A DNA stretch of 60,000 nucleotides, taken from positions 5,766,278-5,826,277 of the forward strand of contig NC_134030.1 in NCBI RefSeq assembly GCF_964204645.1, in the 5' to 3' direction. Below are positions 1 through 12,757 of this stretch, piece by piece; the first letter of the stretch is position 1; each line of letters begins with the position of its first letter. A program made the position numbers and the translations under genes. A model generated the notes under the pieces. It was not told where the DNA came from. It did no database searches and saw only the letters and a program-made list of their open reading frames with translations. Source of the DNA: Tubulanus polymorphus (Eukaryota; Nemertea; Palaeonemertea; Tubulaniformes; Tubulanidae).

Positions 1-155
1 GGACCAAAATCATCTCACAGACCAGGTACCCATTTACTCCTGGGTGGAGTGAGGCAATGAGGATAGGTGCTTCGCCCGCGGACATTGCGGTATAGGTATT
101 CGGACCCACCACCTGGCTTCCATGACTGGAACGCTCTAACCACTTGCCCACCATC
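1..155 (-). mobile_element. tRNA-derived SINE, partial copy
   Basis: Shares with the element at 57542-57846 the central block around 'ccaggtacccatttactcc', then 'caatgaggata', and the tRNA-like head at its right end. Read on the minus strand, the head contains 'GGCAAGTGGTTAGAGCG' (A-box-like) and a decayed B box 'GGGTCCGAATACC'. The 3' part lies outside the window or is lost. Clearly diverged from the other copies, so it is an old insertion. Confidence 0.85.
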
Positions 156-169
156 GCTCACTGACCGTT

Positions 170-3100
170 TGAATTCTTATTACTACGAGAATATCGACTT
201 AAACTCAATACAAAGTGCGTTAGGAACGTTGATTATACTCTAGGGTGTATTTCGAGGTTTAGTTAGTTGTGGTATCTAATCGAAATCATACCGATTTGAA
301 GAAATATTTACATATACGTATAGGAGACTATATCTATATTGCACCATTAACAAGTAGTTTGAGAGCCCGCGGGATGTTGTGGCTATTGCCGAATTTGCGT
401 TTATTGCGTTGGTCACGTGGATGCAACGATTGCCGAACACGCGGAAATGAGAGTGCGAATGCATTAATTCGTCTCAAAACGATGCATAATTTAAAGGGCC
501 AAAGCTCGATTTATAACAACTGATAATGGCCTGCCACTACTCTAAATTGGCTATTGATGATAAATAAAATCACACGAAACCATAAGCCAAAGTCGTCAAT
601 TTTAACATTGATTAGTTTCTGCGACATGTTGTGACTTATGAACTGAAGAATTAGCATTATGAATAGATAACTTTGAAATGAAAGGCGTCGGCTCTAGAAA
701 TGGTATATCTGTGACATGAAACGGCGTTCATCCCGAATGATGGCGCAATTCACGTGCCACCGCTTAACGAATCGGTAAAAATGACCAATCCAAGAAAAAA
801 CTAACTTAGACGACTGCTAGCGCGGACGTTTTTAGTGATTTCATATGATTTGCCTATTTACATTCATATTCGCTGACGATTATTTGCCTGGAAAAAAATC
901 CCGACTCCCGTCGAAATGTGAATCTTATCTGCGCAAACGTGATTTTGATTGTTATGACGTCGTTACGAGCATAACGTCGATTATCTCTCTTTCGATGCTA
1001 ACGAATATCTAACCCTTTCGCTCGCGAAGATCGTTTATACGTGTATATCATGTATATCAGACGATTCGGGCAAATTACCAGTGTCCAGTGTTATTGGGTT
1101 TTGCTTAAATTCGATTTATAGACGTCCCAATGCAGACTAGATTTAAAATCAAGGAAAACGTGAAAGGTAAAATACATACAAGACAAATAGTTCTTTTTAG
1201 ATTAAACAGTTCATTTGATGCACGAGTTTTCCCTACTAAATAGCTTCATCAAATGAATGATGAAATTTGAATGGAAATCTAGTAGTAATAGGTTTAGATA
1301 TACAGGCAAAGTAAGAAAAAGGCCGACATTGATGGAGCACACGGTACATTGATATTGCCGCAGCCACGCTGTCCCCACCTATACGCTCACGCTGATATTT
1401 TCCTCGCCTCAATCGATGTGTCTATAGGCCATAGGTAAAAAGAAAACGTAATGAAAAAATTGTCTAATGAACACTGTCACTTTCCCGCGTATATATCTAT
1501 TTATATTCGCGCTCTGATATGAGGTTCCCGCAACGTTACTGTGGCAATCGAGGATTCCACGTATGGCAGGTGAGGATCCACCAGGTTCGCTAGCAGTTAC
1601 TCGGTCACCGCGCTTCAATTTCTTCTACATTTCAATTTAATTCCGTCAACTTTACTCATTAGTGAATCAATTTCTAATAAAACTTTACCATACACTTATT
1701 GGGAACGTCAATATTGTATGTATTTGATGACTTATTTAACAACTTCCATTTGGGAGCCTACAAATCCAGTTCAAAGTTCATTGAAAATAAACTAATTTTC
1801 ACTACGTATAACTGAGTGTACTGTAGAGCCATCGGGTTTGTGCCGATGCCCCATTGCCCTGTCATCGCCAGCTTTCTCTGTAGTCCGTATAATGATGTCG
1901 TTTAACGCAAAGTCGATTGAAAAAATATATGCTCTGAATAATAGAGAACGCTCGTATGGGGAGTGTCAAGCGGATGCGGATGCGGAGCGCTTCCGCCGGA
2001 CCTAGGTTTTATATGTGAATCTGCAAATGTGACAAGCCATCGTAATTATAATGAATGAACGAGGAAAAGGAAAGCGTTGATGGCAATTTTATGTGTGTTT
2101 TACTTAACGTGCGAAATACAATACGTAAAGGCGAACGTTGATGAATTTTCTGTGCGGACATTGTGAATAAACTGAACACATAAACACTATCATTGATTTT
2201 TTAAGATGTCTACCATGTAAATATGGATTTAAATGGCAAAAACCTCGAACTAATGATGGAAACTTGTTTGTATCCGAAACGATGTATGGTCTGACTGTGC
2301 ATTCTATGAAATAATGAAGGAATTCTTAATATAGGATACAAGTCTTTCCACACGACTGTCTATCTATTCAGGATACAATATCGCGATCTTTTGGCCCAGC
2401 TATAAGGGAGAGATATATACCACTCTTATAAGAATAGTATCTGATTGCTACTGATGCCGTCACTATCGCCGCTAGTTTGTATGCTCGCTACTCTCCTTGT
2501 CGTGGTAAAGTGATTGCCAAGATATCGGTGCCCGATACCTAATGCAATAACAACCGCGACGACTTTTGATGCGGTTTACAACTTGAGATCAGATTCGAAA
2601 GAAATTAGTAAACCATCACGTGAATTTGCGTTCAGAAATCGACCGATTACTCGCTCAAACTAAGGTTTTCTATAGGAAAGCGAGTGACATCTGAGGAACC
2701 CCAGTTACTGGTCAATGACGGAGAGGCAGGAACAGCCAGGAGCCGTCCAACTGTTGTTCCATCATAAGATACTGTTACACGTCACAGCATGTTTGCAGTT
2801 AGAGCGTAGATGATCTGATTTTAACATGAATTTTCTTGCGCTGTACAAAGTGAAATTAATAAAAGCCCTTTTTACATAAATTATCAGAAACATAAGATTC
2901 ATTAAGATACAATAAAATATTGAGATATACATAAACAGATAAACACACTTGTATGTTCTTCTAAAAAGGTAATTTTGAAAAGCATGAATAGATGGGCTTT
3001 CTCTGACAGTTTGGTTGGAACGTTGAATTAATTGTTATTTCGATGAATTCCTTCAATCAACGAAATTGAGAAACTGAAACCCTTCACGAATCGACGAAAC

Positions 3101-3450
3101 GCAGTCGGAAAAAGTGAACCGACGTGAACCTCGTCGTTCGGTGGCGATTGTGAAAATGACCGAACGATGAACCAGGCTCTATAAATTGGGAGCAGGATAT
3201 CGATAATCCGATTGTCTGAAACCCTTCATTTAAGGAGCTCTAGCTACATGGACGCGCTGATTATGAGTATAAGGAACATGAAGAAAATTGGCGTAACGAA
3301 AATAATCTTAGCGTTTTACATTGTGGCTGCGACTTTCTGAAACAGTTCAACATCAACAATTTAGATCGGTACAGCGATTCATTCTTCGTTAGACATTGGA
3401 GGATGTTGAGTCTTCCTTAAGCCCCAGATGGGTTCATTAGGTGTGCTACA
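170..3450. other. Non-coding stretch, nothing recognised
   Basis: Open frames here are under about 85 codons and lack supporting splice signals. An open minus frame at 1409-1618 overlaps a donor-like 'ggcag/gtgagg' on the plus strand near 1563-1574, but neither is supported by anything else. No RNA gene or repeat was recognised. Confidence 0.5.
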
Positions 3451-4435
3451 TTAAATCCACGGATAATGTAGTGATTTATGACCAGTATAGCCAGCCAACA
3501 CTAGCGAGCAGAGGTCTCGCGATCCGATTTTAAAAATCTGGATTACTCCGACGCTTCTGCTGCTGTTTGTCGAATGTATACGGTTCGTATAGATGTCCAG
3601 ACAATGCCTGGTACTGAATATAAAATAGAAATGAGAACTGATTACATATGAGGATAACGCGAATCGCAATTTATCTAGATTTTCTGCCACAGAAGTAACA
3701 TAACAAACTTCATTCTAACTTTGAGAAAAAACGCCTACGTGAGTAGAATAACTTGCATCCTTGAAAACGGAAAAATAAGTTACCAATAATGCTTTTGATG
3801 GCTTTAATAATCCACTTTGGGCTCAATTAAAGGATCGAGCTGTAAGTATATCCTGTGAACTCGTTCCCCGAAGGAGTGAATTCAAATCGTAGTGTTTCAT
3901 GTGGCCACAGGGCATTTGTTGAAAGAATCTGCCCGGCGAACTCCCGATGGTGGCAATCATACGACTCTATGTAACAGCGTGATTTTCTATATTAAGCGCC
4001 GAGTCGTCAAACGAAGTGAAAATATCTCCGAGGGGATTCTGCCAGCGTTCGTTTTTAAATTGGCGTTGTCCTTTGTTCCCTCATGTAGAATTACTTAGAA
4101 GTATCGAGTAGCACTTTCAAGATAATTTTCCAACAAATTCAATAGGGATCTCACGAGCCGTCTCAGATTCATGTCTGAAATGTTTCCTTTTACCTTGTTT
4201 TCCGTTGCAACTCGAAACAAATCTCGGAGACATTTAGACGACACTGGAAAAGAATAATAGAAGCCTACGTTGGTTTCATATTCCATCGGAAATTACGAAC
4301 GATCATTGGGCCGATATAGATCTACGTCGTGTGTTTATACGATAGTTTAATCCCGAATTAACGGTATTGAAACTACTTCGTAAAAACTGCTAATCCATGC
4401 CTGAAAACACGAATTTACGGATGTAACATTTTCAG

Positions 4436-4636
4436 ATTATGTTTTTTTTAATTCACGAGCTCATCCTCCTCGTTCGAAGAAGCGTTATTTGCATCAGATG
4501 TTATGACAAGCGAGGCAAACTTGACGTGGCTATATTGTCACCATTTCTATCATCTGTATTGAAGCCTATCCACTGTACAGCTTCAATCTTATCATCATCG
4601 CCGATACAAGATGTCAGCAGGTTTCATTTTGTCTAA
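4436..4636 (+). CDS. Possible exon, unknown protein
   Basis: An acceptor-like sequence 'taacattttcag' ends at 4435 and an ATG follows three bases later at 4439. The frame then runs 65 codons to a TAA. The N-terminus (MFFLIHELILLV) is hydrophobic and could be a weak signal peptide, but two arginines follow at once. No family is recognised. The tract before the AG is short in pyrimidines, there is no partner exon in view, and a frame of this length is expected by chance here. Most likely noise, listed because ATG and acceptor coincide. Confidence 0.15.
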   Translation: MMFFLIHELILLVRRSVICIRCYDKRGKLDVAILSPFLSSVLKPIHCTASILSSSPIQDVSRFHFV

Positions 4637-4639
4637 TAA

Positions 4640-7600
4640 GGCGAGAGGGGTGACAAAATATTAGCCATCTATTCGCGGAAACATATCGAAAAATTGTTAT
4701 ATTACGCGATTTTTGCTGATATGAAATAGGGAATTCAAAACGTTGGGTCTGTTTTACGTATGAACTCATAAACTCAAATTTCAGTTTAAACTAGTTAAGT
4801 TTAGTATGAACTCTAGTATATATATACGCCCATAGATTCCAAGTCAAATATAATTTTCTGTATCAATAACAGGTACACACTGAGGAACTCAAAGTTCTTT
4901 CATAACCGAATAAAAGACTGGCCAACGTTACAAAGATTTTCTTCGATGGAAGTATTGCATAACTTGCAACTGTCTTGTATTGGTTATATCTCAAACAAAA
5001 TGAATGATCTGACGGTGTGGCGGCTGGCCGCATGGTGGATACGTCTTAATTGTATCGCTGGGGAAAACTGCTGTGCAATTAACCCCGGAGCTCGATTAAA
5101 TTTGTATTATGCGTAAGACGTATACAAGATTTCCATCGATAATGAGATAGATATACATTACTAATAGAAAAACACATTTGATATTATGAATATGCAACGA
5201 ACAGAGCGAAAAGAATTTTGCGAATTTCGTATGATATCCGTCTGTCTATGCATCAGTATAGTGCTTGGGTGACAATTTTTCGGACCAGTGAACAGTCTCG
5301 AATTATCTCAGACACTCGTCGAAACAGTATCGAATATACTCGTAGAAACGATGTATATGTATGAGACCTTTTGCTTACGCTATGATTTTGTATGATTGGT
5401 GACGAATTGACCGCCGCAATTATTTTGGTGCTACGGTTGCGAACTAGCTTATGTATGATCGGGTCGCAGTAAACAACCTCGAGATATATTTTCTCATTAT
5501 TGGTTGAGCATAGAATGGAATGAGTGGATTTTCAAATATGACGTCATATCTACCTACGCAAACATCAGTGACGTCGCATTCCGTAAAATACGAAGGCTGC
5601 CACTAAAAGATCTGCTATTCAGTAACTTTCGTGATTGTAAAATCCTAAATACCAGGTGTCATATACCTACTCGTCAATGAAACCTTCCAGTCATGTTTTC
5701 TGGAAGAGTCTTAAAATCATGAAATCGTTAGTGGTCAAATTGATGTTATCATAGAGAAATAGACGAGGCAACCATCACGTGTGCAATAGTCCATATATTT
5801 TACGGGTATATGTACCTGGCCTATTCTTCTAACATCGCCCTTAAACAAATTGATAAGTTCATATTTCAGGGGGAAAAATTCGCATCAGGTTCAATGGCCC
5901 GATACAATTGCTAACAATGGACTGACCTAGAGCCGTATGTACGTCATCCTATACTTTTTTGCTATTCCTAGTCTGGAATTTCTGATGGCTTTTTGTTTTC
6001 TGTTGTGCAAGTTTGTAGGTTCTGATATTTTTGTTTTGTTTACTTGCCCTGTCCAAGTTCCGAATTTATGATGGTAATCCGACGAGTCATTCTTCTAATG
6101 ATTATTTTGAAAAACAGAATCTAATGTGGTTTTGATGTTGAAAAAAATTCTCCACATTTACATTTTGAATGAACACCGGGTCGCTCCAAGTATAATGATA
6201 TGCCATCATGTCAATGGTAGTACTGGTTGAGCTGACAAACCGTATCAAACGAAAGCGAATATAGATCTTCTCGCTTCGTTGCACAAAAGGAACAGCGTCG
6301 AATCATTCGGCCGTAATCGCGGGGAATGAAGTTTTACGGATAGGCATCCAAACAACGTCCAATTTGCGAGACATGTCAGTAATGAACCTGCAATGAATTA
6401 CTCATTTCCACGGACACCTCTTACAACGCCGTTGTCAAGTGATTTGATTTTTATTCCCGGTGACATCATTAGTCTTTAGATGCAAGGCATGCCATTGTTC
6501 ATTAGCGACGCGCCTTAAAACCCCCAGAAAACGTGATTTCTGCCGCTGGAAGTTTTTTAACATTACGTCATACCATATCGTGCTCGAGGGTTTAGCCGCA
6601 TTCAAAGGCAATTTCCCGGTATTTAAAAGCTAAAATAGTTTGAAATGTCACGTTTTCCTACGAGACATGAATCAATTTTCCATTCAAAAAGTTGATACAA
6701 AGAAAGAAATGTAGAAAAAAATCCAAGCTGTCACTAAAGTGTATAAAATCTTCTCCGTCATCCTCAGGGGTCATTCGTTTATGATTCCGTTTACAGCCTG
6801 GCCGTAAAACTGTGGTAATTACAAATGGCTATAAGAAGGCGATTGACGGGCAAATAGCGAAGGATCTATTCGCTAGACAAGCTGGATTCTAATATCGATA
6901 AAACCTGGCAATTTGCAGTTAATTTGATCTATGTGGCGGTCATGTGAGAATCGCAAGTGATTTACCGGATCAATCGACGAGTTGCACGAGTTAAATCAAC
7001 TTTTACATTGACCTAAGGATGCGTTACTTCGAGTTTTCATCGACTGGAATCTGCACATCAACTAAATTACCAGGTATTTGCAATGTCACATAGCATCTCT
7101 ATCATTCCACCATTTGAATAATTAATGCCTGGTGATGAAGCAACCTTGGTGGTCAAGCCGCTTTGTATAGTATTTATTATACGTGTGTATTACAGAACTC
7201 ATCTGTCGACGCGCCTTAAAATGATTATTATCTTTGTATCGTTCTTAATTTTGTCGCTAAATCTGCACGAGTTGTATTGAAAAGTACAGCGCTAAGCTAG
7301 GCTTATCAACGAACGACTTGTAAATTAAGAAAGGCGCGGTCTAACCAATTTCGCATCATTCTGCGGAGTGCAACTTCAACGCCCTGTTCTAGAAATAAAC
7401 TACCCCTTGTTATTACGTAAGGATTTTGACAAGCTATGCGGAACATAAGACGTTGTTATCAGAAAATATTCTTTCAGAAGAAAATTGAAACTGCATTTTG
7501 TGTGTAGCGGAGAATTTTTTATTACATATGAAGAAATAGAATACCAACAATTCGCATTAGAAAAATGTTCAGCCTCGCGTAAGCGACATACGTTTTTTTC

Positions 7601-8360
7601 AAGCGTTCAAATGACGTATGTTTTACAATAATCGAATTTTTTCTTTCCCATCCTTCCGAGTTAGTTTCACCACATGAAGAAAATATGTAAAAAATGTTCA
7701 ATTTCGTCGCCTAGCAACTGTGTTTAAAGAGAAACGTCGAACCGGAAGTTGGACGCCGGTGTCATGAAAATTGCATCAAATAATCTGCGAATATCGAAGT
7801 TTGTAGGATTGAAATATTTGCTTTTTACTTCGACCGTTTGCCCGACAGGAAGAAATGTTTTCATACAATATATTCGGAAAGGTGCAATAAAAATAATATA
7901 TACGCAAATATCGCGCACTTTATCAATCTTTGCGACGGGAAGAAGAGGAAAGAAGCGTGAATAAAAAAGTTACATGTAATGTGAGTAAGATCTTAACTTC
8001 CTTGATTCTTATCATGAGTCTTTTACAATATATACGTCGAGACGAATTCAGTTTGTATTGTGTTCATAATTCACCTTCGTGAGAAACTTACACGAAAGGG
8101 AAAGTATATTGGGCCGATATTGACCGGCGGATACTACTCTACTACCACTACTACCCGGCGGATATATTTCTCCTTATCCGCGGTCTCTGGGTTACAGGGT
8201 TAAGGAACCTGAATGGCTTCTTCTTGTCAAGTACATTTGTGTGTACACGTATTGCCCTTTCAATTTAATTATTGCACGGCGTTCGCTATCGAGTCGAATC
8301 ATCGAGAATCGCGCGCCAGAGCTGCCTTACAACATTAATGATATGATTGAATAATTGTTA
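4640..8360. other. Non-coding stretch
   Basis: No coding signal. It holds two copies of a short motif 'cgacgcgccttaaaa' (6506-6520 and 7207-7221), related to a third at 11187-11198, and a small ACT-rich run near 8129-8153. Nothing else was recognised. Confidence 0.5.
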
Positions 8361-8847
8361 AACTTTGGTGCGGACATCATCGCTCGTCTCGACGCTGCGG
8401 CGCGAATTTAGGAATGGATTAAGCGACCGCCAGCAACATCGGAAACAGCGGCGAGAAGGCAGCAGAACATTAAAGCTTACGTATCGCAACCACTGCCGGC
8501 GTGGCAGTGAGAATATTTCGAGTCAGATGTTGAAGGCGCATTGCAGACGGCTTAGTCGAATGAGATAACAGCTACGTCGCGAAGTGGTATTCGTTTTTGA
8601 GAAGTAAAGATTCTTCCGCGAGTGTTTTATCGACTCAAATCTCGTCGCTAATCTATACCGGATGTAACAGTTAGCGGCGATCGAGAAAAAAATTTATTCA
8701 CAGTTTTCTCTAATCAGTAAAGACCGCGTTTTGCTTACCGGAGGATCTATTCTCCATAGAACACGTCGAGATGGTTTAGCGTCGTGTGTTAATTGAAAGA
8801 TACGCGTAAGAATTCACAGAACCGTTAAGTCACAATTACGAGCGCTT

Positions 8848-9105
8848 TCATTTGCAAGAAACCCCACAGTCGTCGGCACCAACGATTGTCAGAGTCGAGG
8901 CAGGAAATTCGCAGTTGACGAGACACTGAGAACTAGTGCGGACATAAGATACGGTGCTTAGCAGAAATATGCATGTCACCAAAACTTGCCAAAGGTTTGC
9001 AGCAACAGACTGGAAAAATTCGCGATAGCGTAACCTAAGACGCCAGCAGCGGTGCAAATGCACTGTCGTGTTCGTCATATATCAACTATCTGACTTTGTT
9101 TTTAC
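8848..9105 (-). CDS. Candidate exon: small Cys-rich secreted or anchored protein
   Basis: On the minus strand a textbook splice acceptor, ten T's then CAG (9118 down to 9106), is followed by 27 bases of leader with an in-frame stop, then an ATG at 9078 and a 76-codon frame ending at 8848. The protein has a basic N-terminus, a hydrophobic stretch (WQVLVTCIFLLSTVSYV, about residues 34-50) that could be a signal anchor, and a tail with four cysteines (QC..NC, DDC..SC). An AATAAA on the same strand lies about 150 bp past the stop (plus 8692-8697). The layout fits a second exon that follows a non-coding first exon. No family is recognised. The length alone is within chance; the acceptor, ATG, hydrophobic segment and polyadenylation signal in the right order are what raise it. 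Confidence 0.3.
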
Positions 9106-9137
9106 CTGAAAAAAAAAATGAAGAACACGCGAGGATA

Positions 9138-9168
9138 ATGAAGCGCTACAACTACAACGATTTCACGT
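9138..9168 (+). CDS. Possible first coding exon, 10 codons
   Basis: ATG at 9138 opens MKRYNYNDFT and is followed exactly by a consensus 5' splice donor, 'gtaagtt', starting at 9169. It lies 60 bp from the divergent ATG at 9078 on the other strand, and it would lie inside the intron of that candidate. No downstream exon can be assigned. Donor-like hexamers are common by chance, so this is weak. Confidence 0.12.
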
Positions 9169-9169
9169 G

Positions 9170-10480
9170 TAAGTTATTTTCAAAATTCTTTTTGGATACA
9201 ATTATTTCAAAAAATGTACAATGATGATATGATTGTAAGTTCAAGTGATTCTATGGAATTGAAGTATTTATTAATGAGTTCGGTGATAAATTGTACGCTG
9301 TAACGTCGTGCGTTGTTTTATAAAATCGTGAATAAATAATGAAAATGTATCACATCTCGTTTCACAGCTGTGGATCAACTGGTACGGGATCAAAAAAAGG
9401 AAAAAACAATTGTTTATCATCCCGGCTTTAAATATTTAAACAAAAATTCCCAGTTTCCTAGATTCGTAGCAATTTGCGATGATTGAAAAAGCGAAAAAAA
9501 AACGAAACTAATGTTATTGCATTTCGTGCATCATTCATCATCGGCGATGATTTTTCCAACGATTTGCGCTTCGTTTTCGTCCGCATCTGAGCAATTTGCT
9601 ATGAAGATGCGCCTAGAACCGGGATAAATTGGTCTCGTCTCTATTGCGCGCACGTTGAAAAGGGACTCGCTGTCGAAGGGTATAATCTGTTTCGATTCAT
9701 CGCCCTAGGAAAACCGAGAAAAAGCTGCCGTCGTTTCAGGCGTCGAATCGGTGTCGTACCGGACAGGTGGCACCTGGTTTTACACGCTTAAATCCCTCGC
9801 ACGTCTACTTATAGTTACATCTTATTGCATACGTGCGTTCGCAATTTAGATTACGTTTACTCGCTATCAACGGTTAGAATTGAATATTTATCGAACAATC
9901 GCGAGTTGAGCGGCTAATAGCAAGAAACTAATTAACGAATACAGATTTTATTTATCAACGACAAATATGTTGATTGTTTGTTTACTGTATCCGATCGGTG
10001 CGGTTTATTATGATTTGCTCGCGCACCTCTAAGTCGTCGGTGCATTTATTGTTTGCGTGCGCGCGGAATTATTATACAATACCAATTGACGCGTTTGCAC
10101 GCACCATATTTGCGTCTTGATAATCTCTGTGAGTATAGACCGAACATGCGGGTCACGGGTATATTAGGTTTAATGGTAGAACTTCAAGATAAAATGATTG
10201 ATGCCCACGCGGTGTAACCACCCCAAAACCGATAAATGCGACTTTAATATGGCTACGCTTATTGTACCGTCTTGTATGTTATTCGAAAACCGGCGGATGG
10301 CCTACGAATGACGGCCATCTGATTGGAATGATCAGAAAATTTTAAATGGATTTTTCGTCAAATCAGATCCCCGCGGAATTTTATAAATGCCCTGCCAAAA
10401 TTGATTTAAAAACGTCATCCACCTTCGTCGTAGATCGTATTCTGTGGCATTGTATATAGCCGTGGCGCTGTTTAAATTAA
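9170..10480. other. Non-coding stretch, nothing recognised
   Basis: AT-rich with many CpGs. No open frame of note, no repeat and no RNA gene recognised. Confidence 0.5.
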
Positions 10481-10483
10481 ACA

Positions 10484-10840
10484 TCATTTCCCGATCTGTT
10501 TTTGAATATCTTTGAAAAATACAATATGGCCGCTATCGCTTCGAGCCGAGTGACTGCGCGTCAATTCGGCGAGGTGTAATAATGTCGTGACTGTTTGTCG
10601 TAAAGACGGGGCTTTTAAATTTTTCATTAGTTTTTCTATTAGACCTTCTATTCTCGAAATTGGTGCAGACATTAGCTTCTGTATGTATCGCCATGTCCCG
10701 GGGCGCACGCGAAAATTCGTTTCTTAATCGAACTCGTATCGTTAATTAGTTCGTGAGGCCATTTTTTCGAGTGTCGAATGTTAAAGCGGCGCTGTCCGAT
10801 TCCTGTGTCGGCGCGCGTGCACACAAATGGATTACGTCCT
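10484..10840 (-). CDS. Possible exon region behind a strong acceptor
   Basis: On the minus strand nine T's then CAG (10841-10851) form a strong acceptor, with a 'ctaat' branch-like site about 30 bp upstream. From the acceptor one frame is open for 55 codons to a TAA near 10674. A second frame, open from 10708 to the stop at 10484, has an ATG near residue 13 and helix-like leucine-rich content (IEGLIEKLMKNLK, TLLHLAEL). The two frames differ by a shift, so they are not one exon as read. Either a short terminal exon uses the first frame, or the signal is accidental. No family recognised. Confidence 0.18.
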
Positions 10841-11931
10841 CTGAAAAAAAAACATATTAAAAACAGCTGTCATTAGTTTCAAATTGATGCGAAGCACGCG
10901 AAGCACAATGTTTGCACCAGGACAATATTCTCGAGGAAATTCATTATAAAAACTCGATATATTCAGTATTTTTTCAGTTATTGTTCAGCATTTACCGTAT
11001 TGTTTTGCAGTGGCGTACGCTTTAAGTGGTACATAACAAAACAAAGGATGTTAAACAAAACACTCAGAACGGAGTGAATACACTCAAAACCGTCATTCTA
11101 GATAGATGGACGTCCGAAAACGCCAGAAAACACAATACGAAATGTTAGAATACGTAGTTAGCTAAGTGTATAGAATTTCTCTTTGTCGCGCCTTAAAAAT
11201 GAACTTAGATATTTATGCAATTCTCGTGTTTCCTCCTCTTGTTTCTGTCGGTTCCATCGTTCGGATTGTTATGGCCAATAATTATTCAGCGATACATTAT
11301 AGCTAACATTTCATTTCGTAAACTAATATTTATCTTGTCTCGCCACAATCTTACATCTAAACAAATAGAATTGACGACGAAATACCGATATCTAAAGAGA
11401 AGAGACTTCAAAAACTAAACGATTTCATCGGTATTCCATGCTATGAAACTATAAGAGTCGTTAGCAACGTTTTTTTTCGATTATTTTTTTACGAATCTTC
11501 CAACCGTGTATTCAGCAGTCGGTGTATACGAACACTAGCATGTACTTGTTCCTCAACAGATGCTTATAGCAGTCAGGATGATAAAGCGTTCACGGGGAAA
11601 AGGCATCGTACCGTGAAAGAAATGTCGTTTGTTTTTCATAGCTAATGAATAAAAAAACGACCGTCGCATCATGCCTACACCGCAGTTCGGGTCATTTAGG
11701 ACCACGGTCTAGGGGATCGGCGTGCGTGATTTGTGTTCTTCAATACATGCCGGCGAATAAATCGTCGTTCAGTATTTGCTCGTCACGTATTTGATGCAAA
11801 TACCGGTGACATCCTGCCCTAATGCGGCAGTTCAAACACGGGATGTATGTTCACCGATTAAGACACACTGACACCGGAAATTCTTATAGAACGCGTATTA
11901 ATTTCCCGTGTCAGTTTTTCTGATGACTTGA

Positions 11932-11945
11932 GCTCTCTCTCTCTC
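11932..11945. repeat. CT microsatellite
   Basis: Short run of about six CT units followed by 'cgttctc'. No other significance seen. Confidence 0.7.
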
Positions 11946-12517
11946 GTTCTCCATTCCCGCGCAGCGTCCTCGTTAAACGAACGACCACGCGTCAATATGT
12001 AATATGTATTATTTATTCAAAAAATCAAACACAACCGGATTCGCAACTTCCTTCGACAAATACATATTCATATATAACTAGATGAGAATTAGGAACCTCG
12101 TATATCGGTGTATATATTGTATCATTCATTTATTTCCATTACATCGTGTTATGATTGTGTTCTATCGAATACAGACGCAATTTTCCGAGCAAAGCCGACT
12201 GGCATTTGGAAGAAATACGAAACTACTGCTCCTTCAACTCTTGTTTTCCGTATCAGGTTTTTCTCGTTTCTGTCAATTCAACAACAAAATATTCACATGA
12301 TATGTTTTATATATGCATTCAATGCTTTAAAGTATCACGTTAAAAGGTCACGATTGGCAGACATGATAATTTCAATAAGGAAACATCTTGTAAGCCGACA
12401 CGAGATAAATGAAACTGTTTTTGTTTCGAAAGTGTCTTACTGTACATATTTTATCTTTTGCACGTATGGTTTTCTTTTTGAAAGAATGAATCACTGTAGG
12501 AGTGTAAAAAAAAAACG

Positions 12518-12757
12518 TTAAGGCAACATTGGAGACAATATCGCTGTTACGTCGAAGGATGGAATTTCTTTTTCACCTTCAAGTATATTGCGAGCCAGAC
12601 AACTTTGAAGAAGTAATAAAACATGTTCACATTTTTGATGTGTGACTTTTACATTTTCCAGGAACGCATGGTTGTAAGTGAAGTGAGCACTGGTATAATA
12701 ATCAGACTCGTTTGGTGTTGCAGCCTTCACTAAAGACCACGCACAGGCGCATAACAT
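12518..12757 (-). CDS. Candidate exon or small protein, unknown
   Basis: An ATG-initiated minus frame of 79 codons. The composition looks like a real soluble protein: mixed polar residues, an amphipathic segment (HVLLLLQSCLARNILEGE) and a Ser/Thr/Tyr-rich part near residues 16-28. A plausible acceptor, 'gtggtctttag', lies inside the frame (plus about 12727-12739) and a weak donor, 'aat/gtaaaag', follows further on, so an internal exon would be possible instead of the whole frame. No domain is recognised. There is no polyadenylation or promoter evidence, and chance is not excluded. Confidence 0.25.
   Translation of the reverse strand: MLCACAWSLVKAATPNESDYYTSAHFTYNHAFLENVKVTHQKCEHVLLLLQSCLARNILEGEKEIPSFDVTAILSPMLP

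Noticed and set aside
1409-1618. Open minus frame and plus-strand mini-exon with donor 'ggcag/gtgagg'
   Set aside because: The mini-exon acceptor is poor, the minus frame has no ATG at its start, and neither matches a known domain.
3892-4098. 68-codon plus frame with natural composition
   Set aside because: Starts with GTG, no acceptor or ATG, no motif; within chance.
12108-12521. 137-codon plus frame
   Set aside because: Low-complexity F/I/Y-rich composition typical of AT-rich non-coding DNA; no splice or promoter signal.
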